Below are positions 10,557 to 22,955 of a stretch of DNA of 64,000 nucleotides, in pieces; positions within the stretch are counted from its first letter, which is position 1, and the number at the start of each line of letters is the position of its first letter. The translations under genes were made by a program, and so were the position numbers. The notes beneath the pieces were generated by a model. It was not told the origin of the DNA. It made no database searches and worked only from the letters and a program-made list of their open reading frames with translations. This stretch comes from Eretmocerus hayati (lineage: Eukaryota > Arthropoda > Insecta > Hymenoptera > Aphelinidae), in NCBI GenBank assembly GCA_029851415.1, contig CM056742.1, forward strand, positions 92,680,748 to 92,744,747, read 5' to 3'.

Positions 10557-12655
10557 CTCTGAAGACGTATGTCGAAGCTGTTAATGCAAAGCCGCCAGAA
10601 TCTAATAATTTCCATGAATTGAAAGGTGCGTTGGCAGATGTTTTTCTCAAACCGAAGTTATCATTCATGATTTCTGTTTCTGCTCAAATAGAACCTTTCT
10701 TAACTAAGTATCATACTGTGAAGCCTATGGTGCCATTCTTAATGAACTATCTGTACCGATTGCTGAGAAATTTAATGATTCAAGTAGTAAAGCAAAAGAC
10801 CATTGACGATGTGAAATGTGTGAAAGATCTTCTGAGTGTTGATTTGAATGATGCTGCTTTATTGCGATCGACAAAAGTAATCAATATAGGCTTCGCTGCT
10901 CAAAGTGCGTTGAAAAACCTCCCGGCTAATGTAACAGAGAAAAAAATCTCTCAGTTCAAGCTACAATATCAGAAATATATCCTGGCAGTTTGTAAGAAAC
11001 TTCAAACAGACTCGAGTCTCTCTCATCAACTGTTCGGGGCGCTAGTTGCATATCCCCGTTTGTCATGCCAATTCCAACGACGGCAATGAACAGACTTGAT
11101 ATTGCATTGAAGTATTTGGTAGGAATTCATAGATTGCAAGCTTTCGAAGCTGATGAAGAGAAACGAGAATTCTCCAAATTGGTTGTATCACAAAAGGTTT
11201 AGGATGCTGTGAATAAATTTTCTGTAGACTCAGACCATTTAGATACTTTCTCGTTAAAACTATTACGAGAAGAAGAAGTTTCAGATGTTTCCCAAATTTG
11301 TCAGATTGATTCTTTGTCTGTTTCATGGGAACGCCGCAGTTGAAAGAAGCATTTCTATCAATAAGGAGTTCCTTACCTAAAATATGAAAGAGGAGAATCT
11401 CATTTCACTACGTGCTATAGATAATGCTGTCCGAACCAAAGGAGGCGTTGAACAGATCCAAATCAACTGTAAGATGAGGAAAGCGGTTCTCAATTCTCAT
11501 AGGAATAGAAAAATTACTATAGACCAGAAAACTGAGTGTAAAGAGAAAGAGAAAGAATAGAAACGTAAAGCAACTCCAGAGATTAAGAATTTAGAGCTGA
11601 AAAAAGAACGTATTCTCGAAGAGAAAGATGAGAAACTACGGCTTTTAGAAGGACAAAAGCAACAGTGGCAAAAACTTTCAAGTAGAAACATAGTTTGAGA
11701 AACGAGAACTACATTGTTGTACGAATTGATCGGGTGACGAAGAATATGACTCTATGATGACTATTTCAAGTTGGATTAGCTTATCATTCCCCTATGACTA
11801 TTTCCAAACCATTATCCTTGCAAAATGAATTCTAATTTTGTAAACGGAGGAATCAAACATTCTTTGACTATGAAATTTCGACCTGGAAAAATGACGTTTT
11901 TAAGCCTGGAAAACCTGGAGAAAACCTGGAATTCCCTATTAGGATTTCGCTAGACACCCTGCAAGAGTACAAATCTAGAGCTCCGAGAATCCGTTTTTAC
12001 ACGTCCCTCTACGCCACTTCCAGTCCGAACTATAAGATCCTCTCTGAGGGAATATTTTTCGCAAAAACTAGCACTTGTATTCAAAAATGACGAGGGAATT
12101 CACTTTTTGGGATATGTTTCGAAAAATTTTCGTTTTCTTGATCAAGTTATAGATGATAGATGACAGGTTCATACTGCATAAAAATGCATCTTTGTATCTC
12201 TCTCGGACTGGGATGTTACTTTTTGCGAAAAATCTCCCCTCAGAGATAATGTCATGGCTTGGATTAGCAGTGGCGTAGAGTAACGTACAAAAACGGATTT
12301 GAAGGCTCTAGACTGCAATTTTATATCTTACAACTCTCATATTGGAATATTTATGTGGCTCAAATTGGCACGAGCCAAAGATTCTATCAAAAATCGTCAA
12401 AATTGACACTTGTTCAAGATCAAATTGTAGAGATCGCGGTCCGTGTGGATGAGAATGAACAAAGCCATCCTGGAGTAGGTGAAAAAACCTCCAAAATGAG
12501 CTCTGAGAGATCCTCCCGTGGTCAAATAGAGCCGAGTAGTTGAACTCACAAAATTAGAACGAAAAATTTTTGTGTGAGCTAAAACTTCCGACCGGTAGTG
12601 TATCTAGGCATGCTTAATAATCTGGTTGATCACCCGATTTTTTCCGGCAGGACGG

Positions 12656-13189
12656 GATGAGGCCATACAGGTAGGTAAGCTGGTAATGAGTGCTTGATAT
12701 ATGCTCTTTGTGCCGACAACCTGACAGGGCGTATCTCTGTTTCATGACCAAGTGGCAAAGACAAAACAAAGTGTGGTTTGTCCAGCAGCCATCGGCACTC
12801 TCGGGAGATACTGATTCGTTGAGATTAGGTCAGGATGATGATGTGCTGGGACAAAATTGACCTCGGATTCGGATTCAGCGACCCGGAAAACATATGGTAT
12901 AGACAGAACAAAGTATGGTTTGATCACCAAGTCCGAATATCTTCAGAAAATCATGTGTGATGTCGAGCGCTACTCGACATCTTTTTAGAAAGAGGAAGAA
13001 AGGGAACAGAGAGAATATTAGCTCAAGTACGCGGAGAAGAGAACGGACGCCAAGCATCTCTCTCGACCCCGAGGCTCACATAAGACCAGCCTCGGGAATC
13101 GAGATTCGCCACTTTTTCCTCCCGATTTCTCTTTACCTGAGAACAGAGAAAAGATGAACAGGTGGAGCAAAATGGTTGAAACTTAGCAA
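12656..13189. other. spacer between nested stack and foldback element
   Basis: No gene seen. At about 12830-12910 it contains one unit ('gtgctgggac...ggattcagcgacccg...aaacat') of a family that is tandemly arranged at 34.1-34.36 kb. Confidence 0.5.
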
Positions 13190-13194
13190 CGCCG

Positions 13195-16100
13195 CACTAT
13201 AGTCGTCACATTCCAACTCTGGCCAAAATTCACTTCAAAATTGGTTTCAAGCTATCGGGATGAGCCAAACGGCATTCTCTTCGTAATCGACAGGTCTAGG
13301 TGATGTGCTAATCTGATTTCACCTCAGACAGAGGGGGTAGGGTGGGGGTGGGGTGTAGAACGAGTGGAGTGTTGGCGAGTCAGTAGTTTTGTTGCCAATC
13401 TGCAATCACTTGAAGTACCTTCTAGAGGTAGATGGCAGTATAGTGAGCCCAAACCCAAGGCTGAGAATCACCGCAATTAGCTCTGAGATCGATTCTGAGC
13501 TGAAAAGAGGTGATGAATGCTGCGAATTAGTCGATTATACTGGATTCTGAGTCGGGAATGATTCTACTACCAACTCTCAACTCTTCTCAAAACATTCCTT
13601 CATCGATTCTCAGAATTTTGAGTCTGGGCACAGCTCTGAGAATTGCAGCGGGGATTTTTGAGATCTGCTCAGACTCATTCTGTTTCGGGATTGTCTCTGC
13701 AGATCTGATGGGACATTCGAGATGATCGATTTTAGCTCAGAATGCGATATGCTGCCAGATGAAAGAGACTTTTAGTGTATTTCTCGATCATTAAACATAA
13801 TTTTTAGCCTGGTCTCAAGTCTGGGAATTACCGCAGAGGGATTTGAGATCAATATTTGTCCAGTAAATGCTGTCTGGACGCGCAGAATATTGGATAAATC
13901 GTGATTTCTAGGTGGAGAAAAAGTGTACTGCCGATCTGTAATAACTTGGAGTACTTTTTGAGAGTGGGAAGCAGTATTTTGAGTTTATCCTTATGTATGG
14001 GAATCAACGCAATCAGCTCTAAGGTCGATTCTGAGCCGAGAAAAAGTGACGAGCCTTGATGATAAGTTGGCGATAGTGAATTCTGGGTCAAATCTAATTC
14101 TACTGCCATTCCAGAACCCGTTTCAAAACATTCTCCCATAAAATCCCAGAATTTTGAGCCGAAACACAGCTCTCAGATTTGCTGGGGGAGGATTTGAGAT
14201 CGATTCTGATCTATTTTGTGGCAAAAATGTCTGTGGAGATATGACAGTCATCCGAGAATAATCGATTTTACCACAGAATTCGATACGCTGCCAGGTCAGG
14301 AACATTTTGAATGGGATAGTAGAACATTGAATAGGAGTTTGAGCTTGATCTCAAGTCCAGATATTGCCGTTGAAGAATTCCAGATCAATATTCGTCAAGA
14401 AAAAGCTGCAGAACAGTGCAGATCATCCAAGGAACGGTGAGTTCTAGGTGACGAATAAATATACTGCCGATCTACAATGACTCGAGGTACATTCCAGGGA
14501 TGTGAAACAATATTTTGAGCCAAAGCTCAGATCGGAGAGTCACCGCAATCGGCTCTAAGACCGATTCCAGACCGAGGGAAAGTGTTGAGCGCTGCGTATT
14601 CGTCAAAAATAGTGGTTCCTAGATCGAAAACCTCTCTGCTGCTACCAGAAGAAGCTTCCTCGTGCATTTTACCATTGGTGACCAGGATTTTGAGCCCGAG
14701 AACGGCTCTGGAAATTTCCGTGGACGAGTTTGGAATCGAATTCCATCTCTTCCGACTCGGGAAAGTCTTATTAGCACAGGTTTCGATCAAGAATGGCCGA
14801 TTTCAGCGCGGATTCTGATATGCTGCCGAGTCGAACAAATTTTGAGTGAACTCTATAAGTGCTGATCAGAATTTAGAGCCTAATCTAATGTCGAGGAATT
14901 ACCGCCGAGATATTTGAGAATGATATTCGTTCAGAAGAAGCTGTTCAGTATTGCCGATTATTTAAGGAATGATGATTCTTCGGTGGGAAAAATTATACTT
15001 TGCTTATAAGATCAAGTATGGCTTGTTTTCAAGTAGCGATGTACATAATCTGTTCAGTGAGCGTTCTGTAGAGTATGAATTACGTTCATTTAGAACAATC
15101 AGAGAAGGGTATAGTAACCGTAATTGGGTGTATCATTCTAAGTCTCATAGATTGAGATGCTTTTGGATTATTCTTCCAGTTGAATTGAAGGATATAGAGG
15201 TACTTCTTAATTATGAAACAGCCTTATGTGCTACATTTGGATCCACAGGTTTATACGAAAAATTTTCTAGAGATTTGCAATAACTCATTTTATTGACTGC
15301 ATGTATTTCGGAAGAGCCTTGCTTGTATTCAATTTTAATTGTAATTTTAATTGTAAATAATATTATCATTTCCATCATTTATATGTATTCTCCTATCAAG
15401 GGCAATTTTGTCCGTTTATATGAATGAATGAAATAAATAAAAAATAAAAATACTGCCGATCCACGAATACTCGCACTACATGCGGGAGATCATAGGCAAT
15501 ATCCCAAGCCCAAACCCGTGTCTGAGAACCACTGCAATCAGCTCTGGTATGATTCTGAGCAAAGGAAAAACGACGAGTGGCACGTATTAGTCGCGAATAA
15601 TGTTTTATAAGTCGAAGCCAGTCCTGCTGCCACCCAAAAAGCCTGTTCAATGCATTATACTACAAATCCTCCGGATTTTGAGCCCAAACACGACTCTGAG
15701 AACAGCCATGGTTGAATTTGACATCGATTCTTATCCGATTTCCCTGTCAGGCGCGTATCTCAAACACTGACATGAATCAGAGATAACCGATTCTAGCTCG
15801 GAAATCGATATGCTGCCGCTTTGAAAACACTTAGAGTGAATTTGTCTGGACACTGGTATTCAGCTGAATCTTGACCTTAATCCGTAGGCCAGGAATTGCC
15901 GCAGGGCAATTTGGGAACAATATCCGTCCAGGAAAAGCTGTCGAGTGATGCAGATCATTCAAGGAATGGTGATTTCTAGGTGGAGAAAAAAAATACTGCC
16001 GATCCACAAATACTCGCACTACATGCGGGGGATAAGAGGCAATATTTCAAGCCCAACCCCGTGTTTGAGAATCGCTGCAATCAGCTCTGGATTGAGTCTC

Positions 16101-19100
16101 AGCAAAGAAAAAGCCATGAGTGGAGCGTATGAGTCGCGAATAATGGTTGATATGTCGGAGACAGTCCTACTGCTACCCCAAGAATCATTCGACCGGGCTC
16201 TGATGTAATTTTTCGAAATATCGAGCTTGAACGCAACTCTGAGAATTACCGTAGAGAGTTACAAGATCGACATTGGACGATGGAAAGATGTTGAGTGGTG
16301 CAAATCTGCTGAAGAACCATGAGTAGGAGTGTAAAATTTTTTTTATGCAATCCAAGATCATCTACGTTTCGATCCGGGACTGTCCAGCAGATGTCTAAGC
16401 TAGTAATACGGTGTGAAATTTGCCAGAGAAAGATTCAAGATGAATATTTAGCCTGAAAGAGCTGAAGAGTAATGTCAATCAAGTGGGGGTTGCCGAAGTC
16501 TTGGTCGACAAAATATCAGTGTTCAAAACACACGAGTTTACGCAAAAAATGGAGCATCGGGCATGTTTCACAATGGATTTTGGGCTTCGGAAAGGGATCA
16601 TGTGATTCATAACATTATTCTACAACTCATTGATACAATTCCATATATTTCAAGTTTCAATACATCAGTGAATTGCGGATTGAGAGACCGAGCTTGTACA
16701 TAGGAGTGCAAGCTCATAGACATGAGCTGACTCAACTGTATGTAAGGCGTCATCAGCTCTCAAAGTACGTATATACTGGAACATAAACGTATATCCACAT
16801 AAAATGTCATAGGTGAACTCAACACCGTATGGAAATTTGGTTCGGGCAGTTGGTTCCATTGTATACGTCCCCGATTCTAAATATCAAATCTCCTTCAGTT
16901 CAGAGAGAACGTCGAATTGTTTCATCTCCATTGTACATGCACTCCTATGTACGAGCTCGGTCCCTCAATCCGCAATTTACTGATGTATTGGAACCTGAAA
17001 TATATGGAAATGTATCAATGAGCTGTGAAATAATGTTATTAATCAGATGATTCCTTCCCGAAACCCAAAATCCATTGTGGAACATGTCCGAAGTCTCGAT
17101 TTCTTGCGTGAACTTGTGTGTTTTGAACATTGATATTCTGTCGACCAAGAAAAACTTCGGCAAACCCCACTCGATTGACATTGCTCTTCAGCTCGTTTGG
17201 GCTGAATATTTATCTTGAATCTTTCTCTGGCAATTTTCACACCGTATTTATAGCTTAGACATCTGCTAGACAGCCCCGGATCAAAACGTAGATGATATTG
17301 GATGACATGAGAAGTATTTTACACTGCTACTCATGGTTCTTCAGCGGATTTGCACCACTCAACATCTTCCCATCGTCCAATGTCGATCTTGCAAATCACT
17401 ACGGTGATGCTCAGAGTTGCGTTCAAGCTCGATATTTTGGGGAATTATATCAGAGCCCATTCGAATGATTCTTGGGGTGGCAGTAGGACTGTCTCCGACA
17501 TATCAACCATTATTCGCGACTCATACGCTCCACTCATAGCTTTTTCTTTCCTCAGACTCAATCCAGAGCTGATTGCAGTGATTCTCAGACACGGGGTTGG
17601 GCTTCAAATATTGCCTGACATCTTCCGCATGTACTGCAAGTTTTTTTCGATCGGCAATATAATTTTTTTTGACCGAAAAATCATCATTCCTTGAATAATC
17701 TGCATTACTGAACAGCTTTTTCTGGTCGAATATCGTTCTCAAGTCTCTCGCCAGTAATTTTTCGAAATCGGATCAGGCTCTGAATTCTGATCGGCACTTG
17801 AAGAATTCACTCGAAATTTGTTCGACTCGGTAGCATATCAAAATCCGAGCTAAAATCGGTCATTCTTGATGGAAACCTGTGCTAATAAGACTTTCCCGAC
17901 TCGGAAGAGATGGAATTCAATTTCAAACTCGTCCACGAAAATTTTAAGAGCCGTGCTTGGGCTCAAAATCCTGGTGTGTGATGGTGAAATGCACGAGGAA
18001 GCTTCTTCTTGTAGGAGCAGAGGAGTTTCCGATCTAGAAACCACTATTTCCAACGAATACGCAGCGCTCATCCTTTTTCCTCGGTCTGGAATCGGTCTCA
18101 GAGCCGATTGCGGTGACTCTCCGACCTGAGCTCTGGCTCAAGTTATCGTTCCGCAACCCTGGAATGTATGTATGCGTCATATCTCAACAGTCATTTTTGC
18201 CACAAAATAGATCAGAATCGATCTCAAATCCTCCCCCAGCAATTCTCAGAGCTGGGTTTCGGCTCGAAATTCTGGAAATTTATGGAGAATGTGTTGGAAC
18301 GGGTTCTGAATCGGCAGTGGGATTGGATTCGACCCAGAATTCACTATCCCCGACTCATCATCAAGGCTCGTCACCTTTTCTCGGCCCAGAATCGACCTCA
18401 GAGCTGATTGCGTTGATTCCCATACATAAGGATGAACTCAAAATACTGCTACCCACCCTAAAAAAGTACTCCGAGTTATTACAGATCGGCAGTACAGTCT
18501 TTCTCCACCCAGAAATCACGATTTATCCAATATTCTGCGCGTCCTAAAAGCTTTTCCTGGACGAATATTGATCTCAAATCCTCTGCGGTTATTTCCAGAC
18601 TTGAGACCAGGCTAAAAATTATGTTCAATGCTCGAGAAATAAACTCAAAGTCTTTTTCATCTGTCAGTATATCGCATTCTGAGCTGAAATCGATCATCTC
18701 GAATGTCCCATCAGATCTGAAGAGACCATCACGTCTCAAAATGAGTCTGAACCGATCTCAAAATTCCCCGTAGCAATTCTCAGAGCTGTGCCCAGACTCA
18801 AAATTCTGAGAATCGATGAAGGAATGTTTTGAAAAGAGTTGGGAGTTGGAAGTAGAATCATTTTTGACTCAGAATCCAGTATAGTCGACTAATTCGCAGC
18901 ATTCATCACCTCTTCTAAGCTCAGAATCGATCTAGAGCTAATTGCGGTGATTCTCAGCCTTGGGGTTGGGCTCACAATACTGCCATCTACCTCTAGAAGG
19001 TACTTGAAGTGATTGCAGATTGGCAGTAGAACTACTGACTCGCCACGCGTGAGTTCCATTCCGGCGAAATATCGATCTTCAACCCCATTTTGCGTTCAAC

Positions 19101-19261
19101 ACCCCACCCCCCACCCTACCCCCTTTGTCTGAGACGAAATCAGATTAGCACATCTTCCAGCCCTGTCAATTACGAAGAGGATGCCGTTTGGCTCATCCCG
19201 ATAGCTTGGAACCAATTCCGAAGCGATTTTTGGCCAGAGTTGGAATGTGACGACTATAGTG
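13195..19261. mobile_element. giant foldback element, Transib-like ends
   Basis: Terminal inverted repeats start CACTATAGTCGTCACATTCC at 13195 and end with the inverse at 19261. They are flanked on both sides by the same five bases CGCCG (13190-13194, 19262-19266). The left arm is a diverged tandem array of ~540-bp repeats, each with 'tactgccgatc', starting near 13376, 13908, 14449, 15447 and 15981. The right arm is the inverse with about one unit fewer. The turn is near 16830. There is no transposase. From family knowledge, Transib elements make 5-bp CGNCG-type duplications and have CACWATG-like ends, which this fits except for the seventh base. It would be a non-autonomous member. Confidence 0.8.
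15000..15446 (+). mobile_element. LINE 3'-end insertion in the foldback arm
   Basis: A short open frame (14969-15283, 104 codons) resembles the C-terminal tail of CR1/jockey-type ORF2 (dense aromatic/basic residues, WVYHSKSHRLR, LPVELKD). It is followed by a 3' UTR and an A-rich tail of AATAAATAAA type. It splits one ~540-bp repeat between 'ggtgggaaaaat' and 'actgccgatcc'. The opposite arm lacks it, so it came after the foldback formed. Confidence 0.65.
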
Positions 19262-19266
19262 CGCCG

Positions 19267-19555
19267 CGGGGTGATCTTCCGCGGCGATGAAAAGTATAGC
19301 GGCCGGGCTCACGTGAGTCCCCGCGAGGTCGGCGATGAAAGGAGCGGCAAGGGGAAAGAAGGTGCGTGCGTGCAGCACAACATTGCCCTTCTCCTCTCCG
19401 AACTCACTCATCGGCCTAAACAATCTTTCAATCGACCTTTCCTAGGCTTCCTCAAAAGGTGCGACGGCGTGAGACTTCCTCAACACGTTTACCAGCCTCG
19501 CATCGTCTGCTGCATAGCTGCGCCACGCGACTCGAAGAGTGAGAGAGAGAATATA
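19267..19555. other. GC-rich unique spacer
   Basis: GC-richer than the neighbouring foldback. No domain or RNA gene recognised. It runs into a CT microsatellite. Confidence 0.4.
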
Positions 19556-19556
19556 T

Positions 19557-19635
<79 letters not shown>
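19556..19635. repeat. (CT)n microsatellite
   Basis: About 75 bp of nearly pure CT dinucleotide, followed by two shorter CT blocks separated by TTTTACC. Open frames reading Ser-Leu or Arg-Glu repeats across it are artefacts. Confidence 0.97.
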
Positions 19636-19640
<5 letters not shown>

Positions 19641-19928
19641 TTACTCTCTCTCTCTTTTACCTCTCTCAACTTACCAATCCGGCCCCGGCACCGCGTGAGC
19701 ATTACTTCAGGGCCGGCGGCGTCTCGCGCTCAGGATCGAGCGTCTCTCTTCTCACGACTCGCAGGTGTTGTTTCCCTTTCATCGATCTTCTTCCATCTCT
19801 TCATTGTTCATTCTTCTTTCTTCTTCCTTCGATCTTCGATCTTCGATCTTCTCTCTTCTTCCTTCCTTCTTCAGTCCATCATATTCCTCCTGGAACCATT
19901 TGGACCTCTTCCGTTTGAATCGGCAGGT

Positions 19929-22900
19929 TTACTGTAATTCACCGGCATCGAGGCGCCTCACCTCCCTCTCTTTCTCCTCCTTACGGGTCATCGCCAGCTT
20001 GATGTATGCGGTAACTCTATCCCATGTCTCTTGGTTGCGAAGTAAGTACGGCACGAGGTTCTCAGGTGTCAGTCGAGCATCCAGCCATCCATCTAATTCG
20101 GCGCGCTCTCTTTGACGTGAACAGGGCGTGTTCAGCGTTATCCCAGTTGTCCCCGCATGACTGGCATGCTGGGGATGTCCTCTTCTCGAACCGGGTCAGA
20201 TAGGCACCGAAGCAACCGTGGTCACTCAGTGCTTGCGTCGTCCAGTAATCTATCTCTCCATGGGTGCGTTCCGTCCATTCGGCTACGTCACGGATCAGCC
20301 GGTGCGTCCATCTGCCATTTGCAAATGACGAATCCCACTCAGTTTGCCAATGCTCAAGGGCGGTTTCCTTCTCGTTGTCGCGGATGATCTCCTTCATCGT
20401 TGGAGTGAGTACTCGTTCGGCTCCGATCACTTTCTGGCGGTCCCAGATCCTCCCTCGCTCCGCGACGAGCAAGTGGATGGGCGGTGTACTCGCCAATACG
20501 TGAGCCGCATCTCCTGACACGGTGCGGTAGGCACGGATACTTCTCAGGGCCGCTCTCCGGTGGACAGGCCCCATCCTCTTCTCGATGATGGTCTTCTCTA
20601 CTCTCTTTCCCCACACTGGTGCACCGTAGAGCATGATAGAGGTGCTGACGGTGTTGAGAAGTGCGCGCCTCTTTTCCTTGGGTCCCCCGATATTCGGCAT
20701 CAGCCGCTGAAGCGCCGCACCAACCCTGCTCGTTTTCTGGGCGGCCTCCTGGATGTGCTTCTTGAACGACCACTCGTCGTCAAGCCATACGCCGAGGTAT
20801 TTCAGCTCTGTCTTGCGTGGGATCTCTTGCCCGTTGATGTAAAAGTGAGACAAGTCAAACTTCCTGCGTCTTGTGACCACGATTGCTTCGCACTTCTTGA
20901 CAGCAAGCTCTAGGAGCCTGCTGATCATCCACTCGTAGACTCGGGCCATCGCCTCGTTTGCGCGTCTACCCAAGAGTTCCTCGTTGTCGGACCAGACTCT
21001 GAGCCCCGCGTCGTCCGCGAAAGCCACTATTATCACTCCTTCGGGCAGTTCAATAGACAGTAAACTGTCGTACTGGGTGTTCCAGTTGAACGGCCCGGAA
21101 ACCGATCCCTGTCCAATTCCGGCGGACAGTTCCCAGATCTCTTGTCCCTCGTCGGTGTCGTACACGAGTGTCCTGTTCCGCAGATAGTCACTCGTGATGG
21201 CTAGTAGATAGGGCGGCACTTTACCTGCTTGGGATCGATAGACTCGCTCCCAGCTCGCGCAGTTGAACGCGTTCTTTATGTCCAACGCAATAATGGCACA
21301 GAATCCTCCTCTCCCTTGGTATGGGTTCCCTGCCGACGCTTGAACCCGTTCGTGGACCTCCTCGATCGCGTGCATAGTGCTTCGTCCTTTCCGGAACCCA
21401 AACTGCATTGGTGATAGCCCGCCGCTCTCTTCGTAGGCTTTTTCCACCCTGTTGAGCACCATCCTCTCGTACATTTTCCCGATATTGTCGAGCATGCTGA
21501 GAGGGCGTTGACCTCCTTGACCTTTAGGTATCAGGACCAGCTTCTGGCGTTTCCACTTATCCGGGGAATTTCCCGCGCTCAGACAGATGTTGAAGAGGTC
21601 GAGGAGTAAATCTGACTTGTATTTGAACACCAGTTCCAGAGCCTCGTTTGGAATGCCGTCCAGGCCAGGGGCCTTGCCGTTTGGCAGTCTCTTCGCCGCT
21701 ATGAGTAGTTCTTGCATAGTGAAGAGCGGGATGGGGTCGTCGCTCTCTGGAGAGAATGTGACTCTGGGTTCTCCTGCTGGGAAAAGGTCTTCCATGATGC
21801 TGCGCAAGGTAGCTGAATCAGTCGGTGCTGGGTTGCCCCTCCGGGGTCGGACCTTGGACATGGCCACGCGGTATGGCGTACCCCACGGGTCTCCATTAAC
21901 CATGTCGCACTATTCACCCCAGCACTTCTCTTTGCTTCTCCGGATGGCTAGAACGAGAGCCTTCTTTGCTTCTCTGTACGGCCTATCATCTTCCGCCAGT
22001 GATGGTCGTTTTAGTTTCCTTGATCGCCACGTGGTTCTCCTTTCCTTATTGCACGTCCTTCGTAGGGCTTTTATCTCGTCGGTGATCCAGTACTCTGGTT
22101 CCCTCCAAAAGCATGATGTTGTCTTGCGAGGCATCGATGCGTCACAAGCTCTTGTGATGGTGGTCGTCACCATATCCACAGCCTCGTCCGCGGTGATGTT
22201 CATCGGGAGATCTCCGGCTGTTCCTATCGATTCCCGGAATTTCCCCTCATCCAGCTTGCGTACCTGCCACCCCGTCGGTCGTGGTCTGCGTGTCGTCTGT
22301 CTTTTTTTGTCAGTCCTAAGCCGAAACCGAATATGTCGATGGTCACTCAATGTTTCCGTGTCCAGAACCTCCCACGATGTCATACGTCCCATGAGCGACG
22401 GGCTCATGAACGTCAGGTCGAGGACCGAAGACGAACCTCCCTCCCTGAACCAAGTGTCGTGTCGGTAGTAGGTGATAACACCCGTCTCGTTCGCGAGCAC
22501 TAATCCCAATGCCTCCATGGCATCAGCGAGTATTACCCCCCGTCTATCACGCGGCCTCCCGCTCCAAGTCGGTTCCTTGGAGTTGAAATCCCCCGCGATT
22601 ATAACTGCCCCCCCCCCCCCCATTGCCTTACATCCTCTTCTAGGTCGTGGAGCTCGTCTTCGAATTCGTGCGTCTTGAGTGACGGCGAATAGTAGCAGCT
22701 GTAGACTGCTGTGCCCTCTATGGTCTTTCGAGCGAAACCGCGGCCACTAACAGCTGGTCCAGTCTCACGGATCGCATGATTCATGATCTGGATTACGGCT
22801 GTCCTCCAGTGATCGAATGTGGATCGAGAGAATTCGCGCTTCCGAGGCGGTTGGGAGATAATCAGAACATCGATCCCTCCTTCTTTGGCAACAGCGTGTA

Positions 22901-22955
22901 GGAGATCGTCTGCGTCCCCGCTCTTCCTGAGGTTGGCTTGGATGAAGCTAGCCAT
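19929..22955 (-). pseudogene. R1-type ORF2 (endonuclease and reverse transcriptase), broken
   Basis: The start ATG at 22955 overlaps the ORF1 stop. The endonuclease begins IQANLRKSGDADDLL, continues with IIAGDFNSKEPTW and ends with LSDHRHIRF. The RT shows GLDGIPNEAL, FGFRKGRSTMHAI, IALDIKNAFNCASWER (motif A), GIGQGSVSGPFNW and IIVAFADDAGL (motif C), then ELKYLGVWLDDEW and a CQSC...H knuckle. Breaks: a homopolymer shift inside the endonuclease at about 22607-22620, an in-frame TAG at 21910-21912, and a shift near 20110 after which the true tail runs to the stop at 19929-19931. Otherwise it is well preserved, so it is a recently dead copy, or the homopolymer shift is a base-calling error. Confidence 0.9.
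22607..22620. repeat. poly-C tract inside LINE endonuclease
   Basis: A run of about 13-14 C residues where the ORF2 frame changes. On the minus strand it reads as Gly codons just before AVIIAGDFNSK. It is a slippage-prone site and possibly a sequencing error. Confidence 0.85.

Larger units (their letters stand above)
8427..11700 (+). pseudogene. hAT transposase, interrupted and decayed
   Basis: The N-terminal part (8427-8855) has a BED/U1-type zinc finger, CRLCSKTF ... FHAKGVKH, within the first 70 residues, followed by a charged linker. Weaker matching frames run 8870-9500 with several stops. The gene is then split by a LINE at 9557-10556. Coding resumes at about 10557-11090. The C-terminal dimerisation region is recognisable near 11328 with GNAAVERSISINKEF, the hAT C-terminal hallmark, followed by MKEENLISLRAI and a lysine-rich tail. 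Multiple stops and the insertion make it inactive. The enclosing CAGGG-type termini fit this family. Confidence 0.8.
4233..11961 (+). mobile_element. hAT-superfamily transposon with nested LINEs
   Basis: The termini are CAGGGTGTCTAGCAAA at 4233 and its inverse ending at 11961. They are followed on both sides by subterminal 'acctggaaaa' repeats. The element carries a degenerate hAT transposase (8427-11700) plus two LINE insertions. It interrupts the arm of a palindromic MITE, so it is younger than that MITE. I could not find a clean 8-bp target duplication (ATACAAAA left, CAAGAGTA right), so the right flank has probably changed. The span includes about 1.9 kb of R1-type and 1.0 kb of CR1-type insertion. 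Confidence 0.8.
3952..12600. mobile_element. palindromic Tc1/mariner-like MITE, split by a hAT element
   Basis: The left end reads CAGTACCGGTCAAAAGTTTT and the right end is its near-perfect inverse (...AAAACTTCCGACCGGTAGTG). Both are flanked by TA (3950-3951 and 12601-12602). Joining the flanks recreates the tail of the tRNA-carrying repeat. The arms stay complementary for several hundred bases (3952-4232 against about 12340-12600). Without the hAT insertion at 4233-11961 the element would be about 920 bp, so it is a non-autonomous foldback-type MITE without a transposase. Confidence 0.8.

Noticed and set aside
4225..11969. Clean 8-bp hAT duplication
   Set aside because: ATACAAAA and CAAGAGTA do not match; only TACAAA recurs 6 bp away, so I do not claim one.
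12355..12543. 62-codon open frame as a gene
   Set aside because: It lies inside the inverted arm of the Tc1-like MITE; the opposite arm has the complementary sequence and no domain is coded.
13849..18739. Many 60-140 codon frames in the foldback element
   Set aside because: They recur as inverses in both arms, have no domains and stem from the ~540-bp repeat structure.
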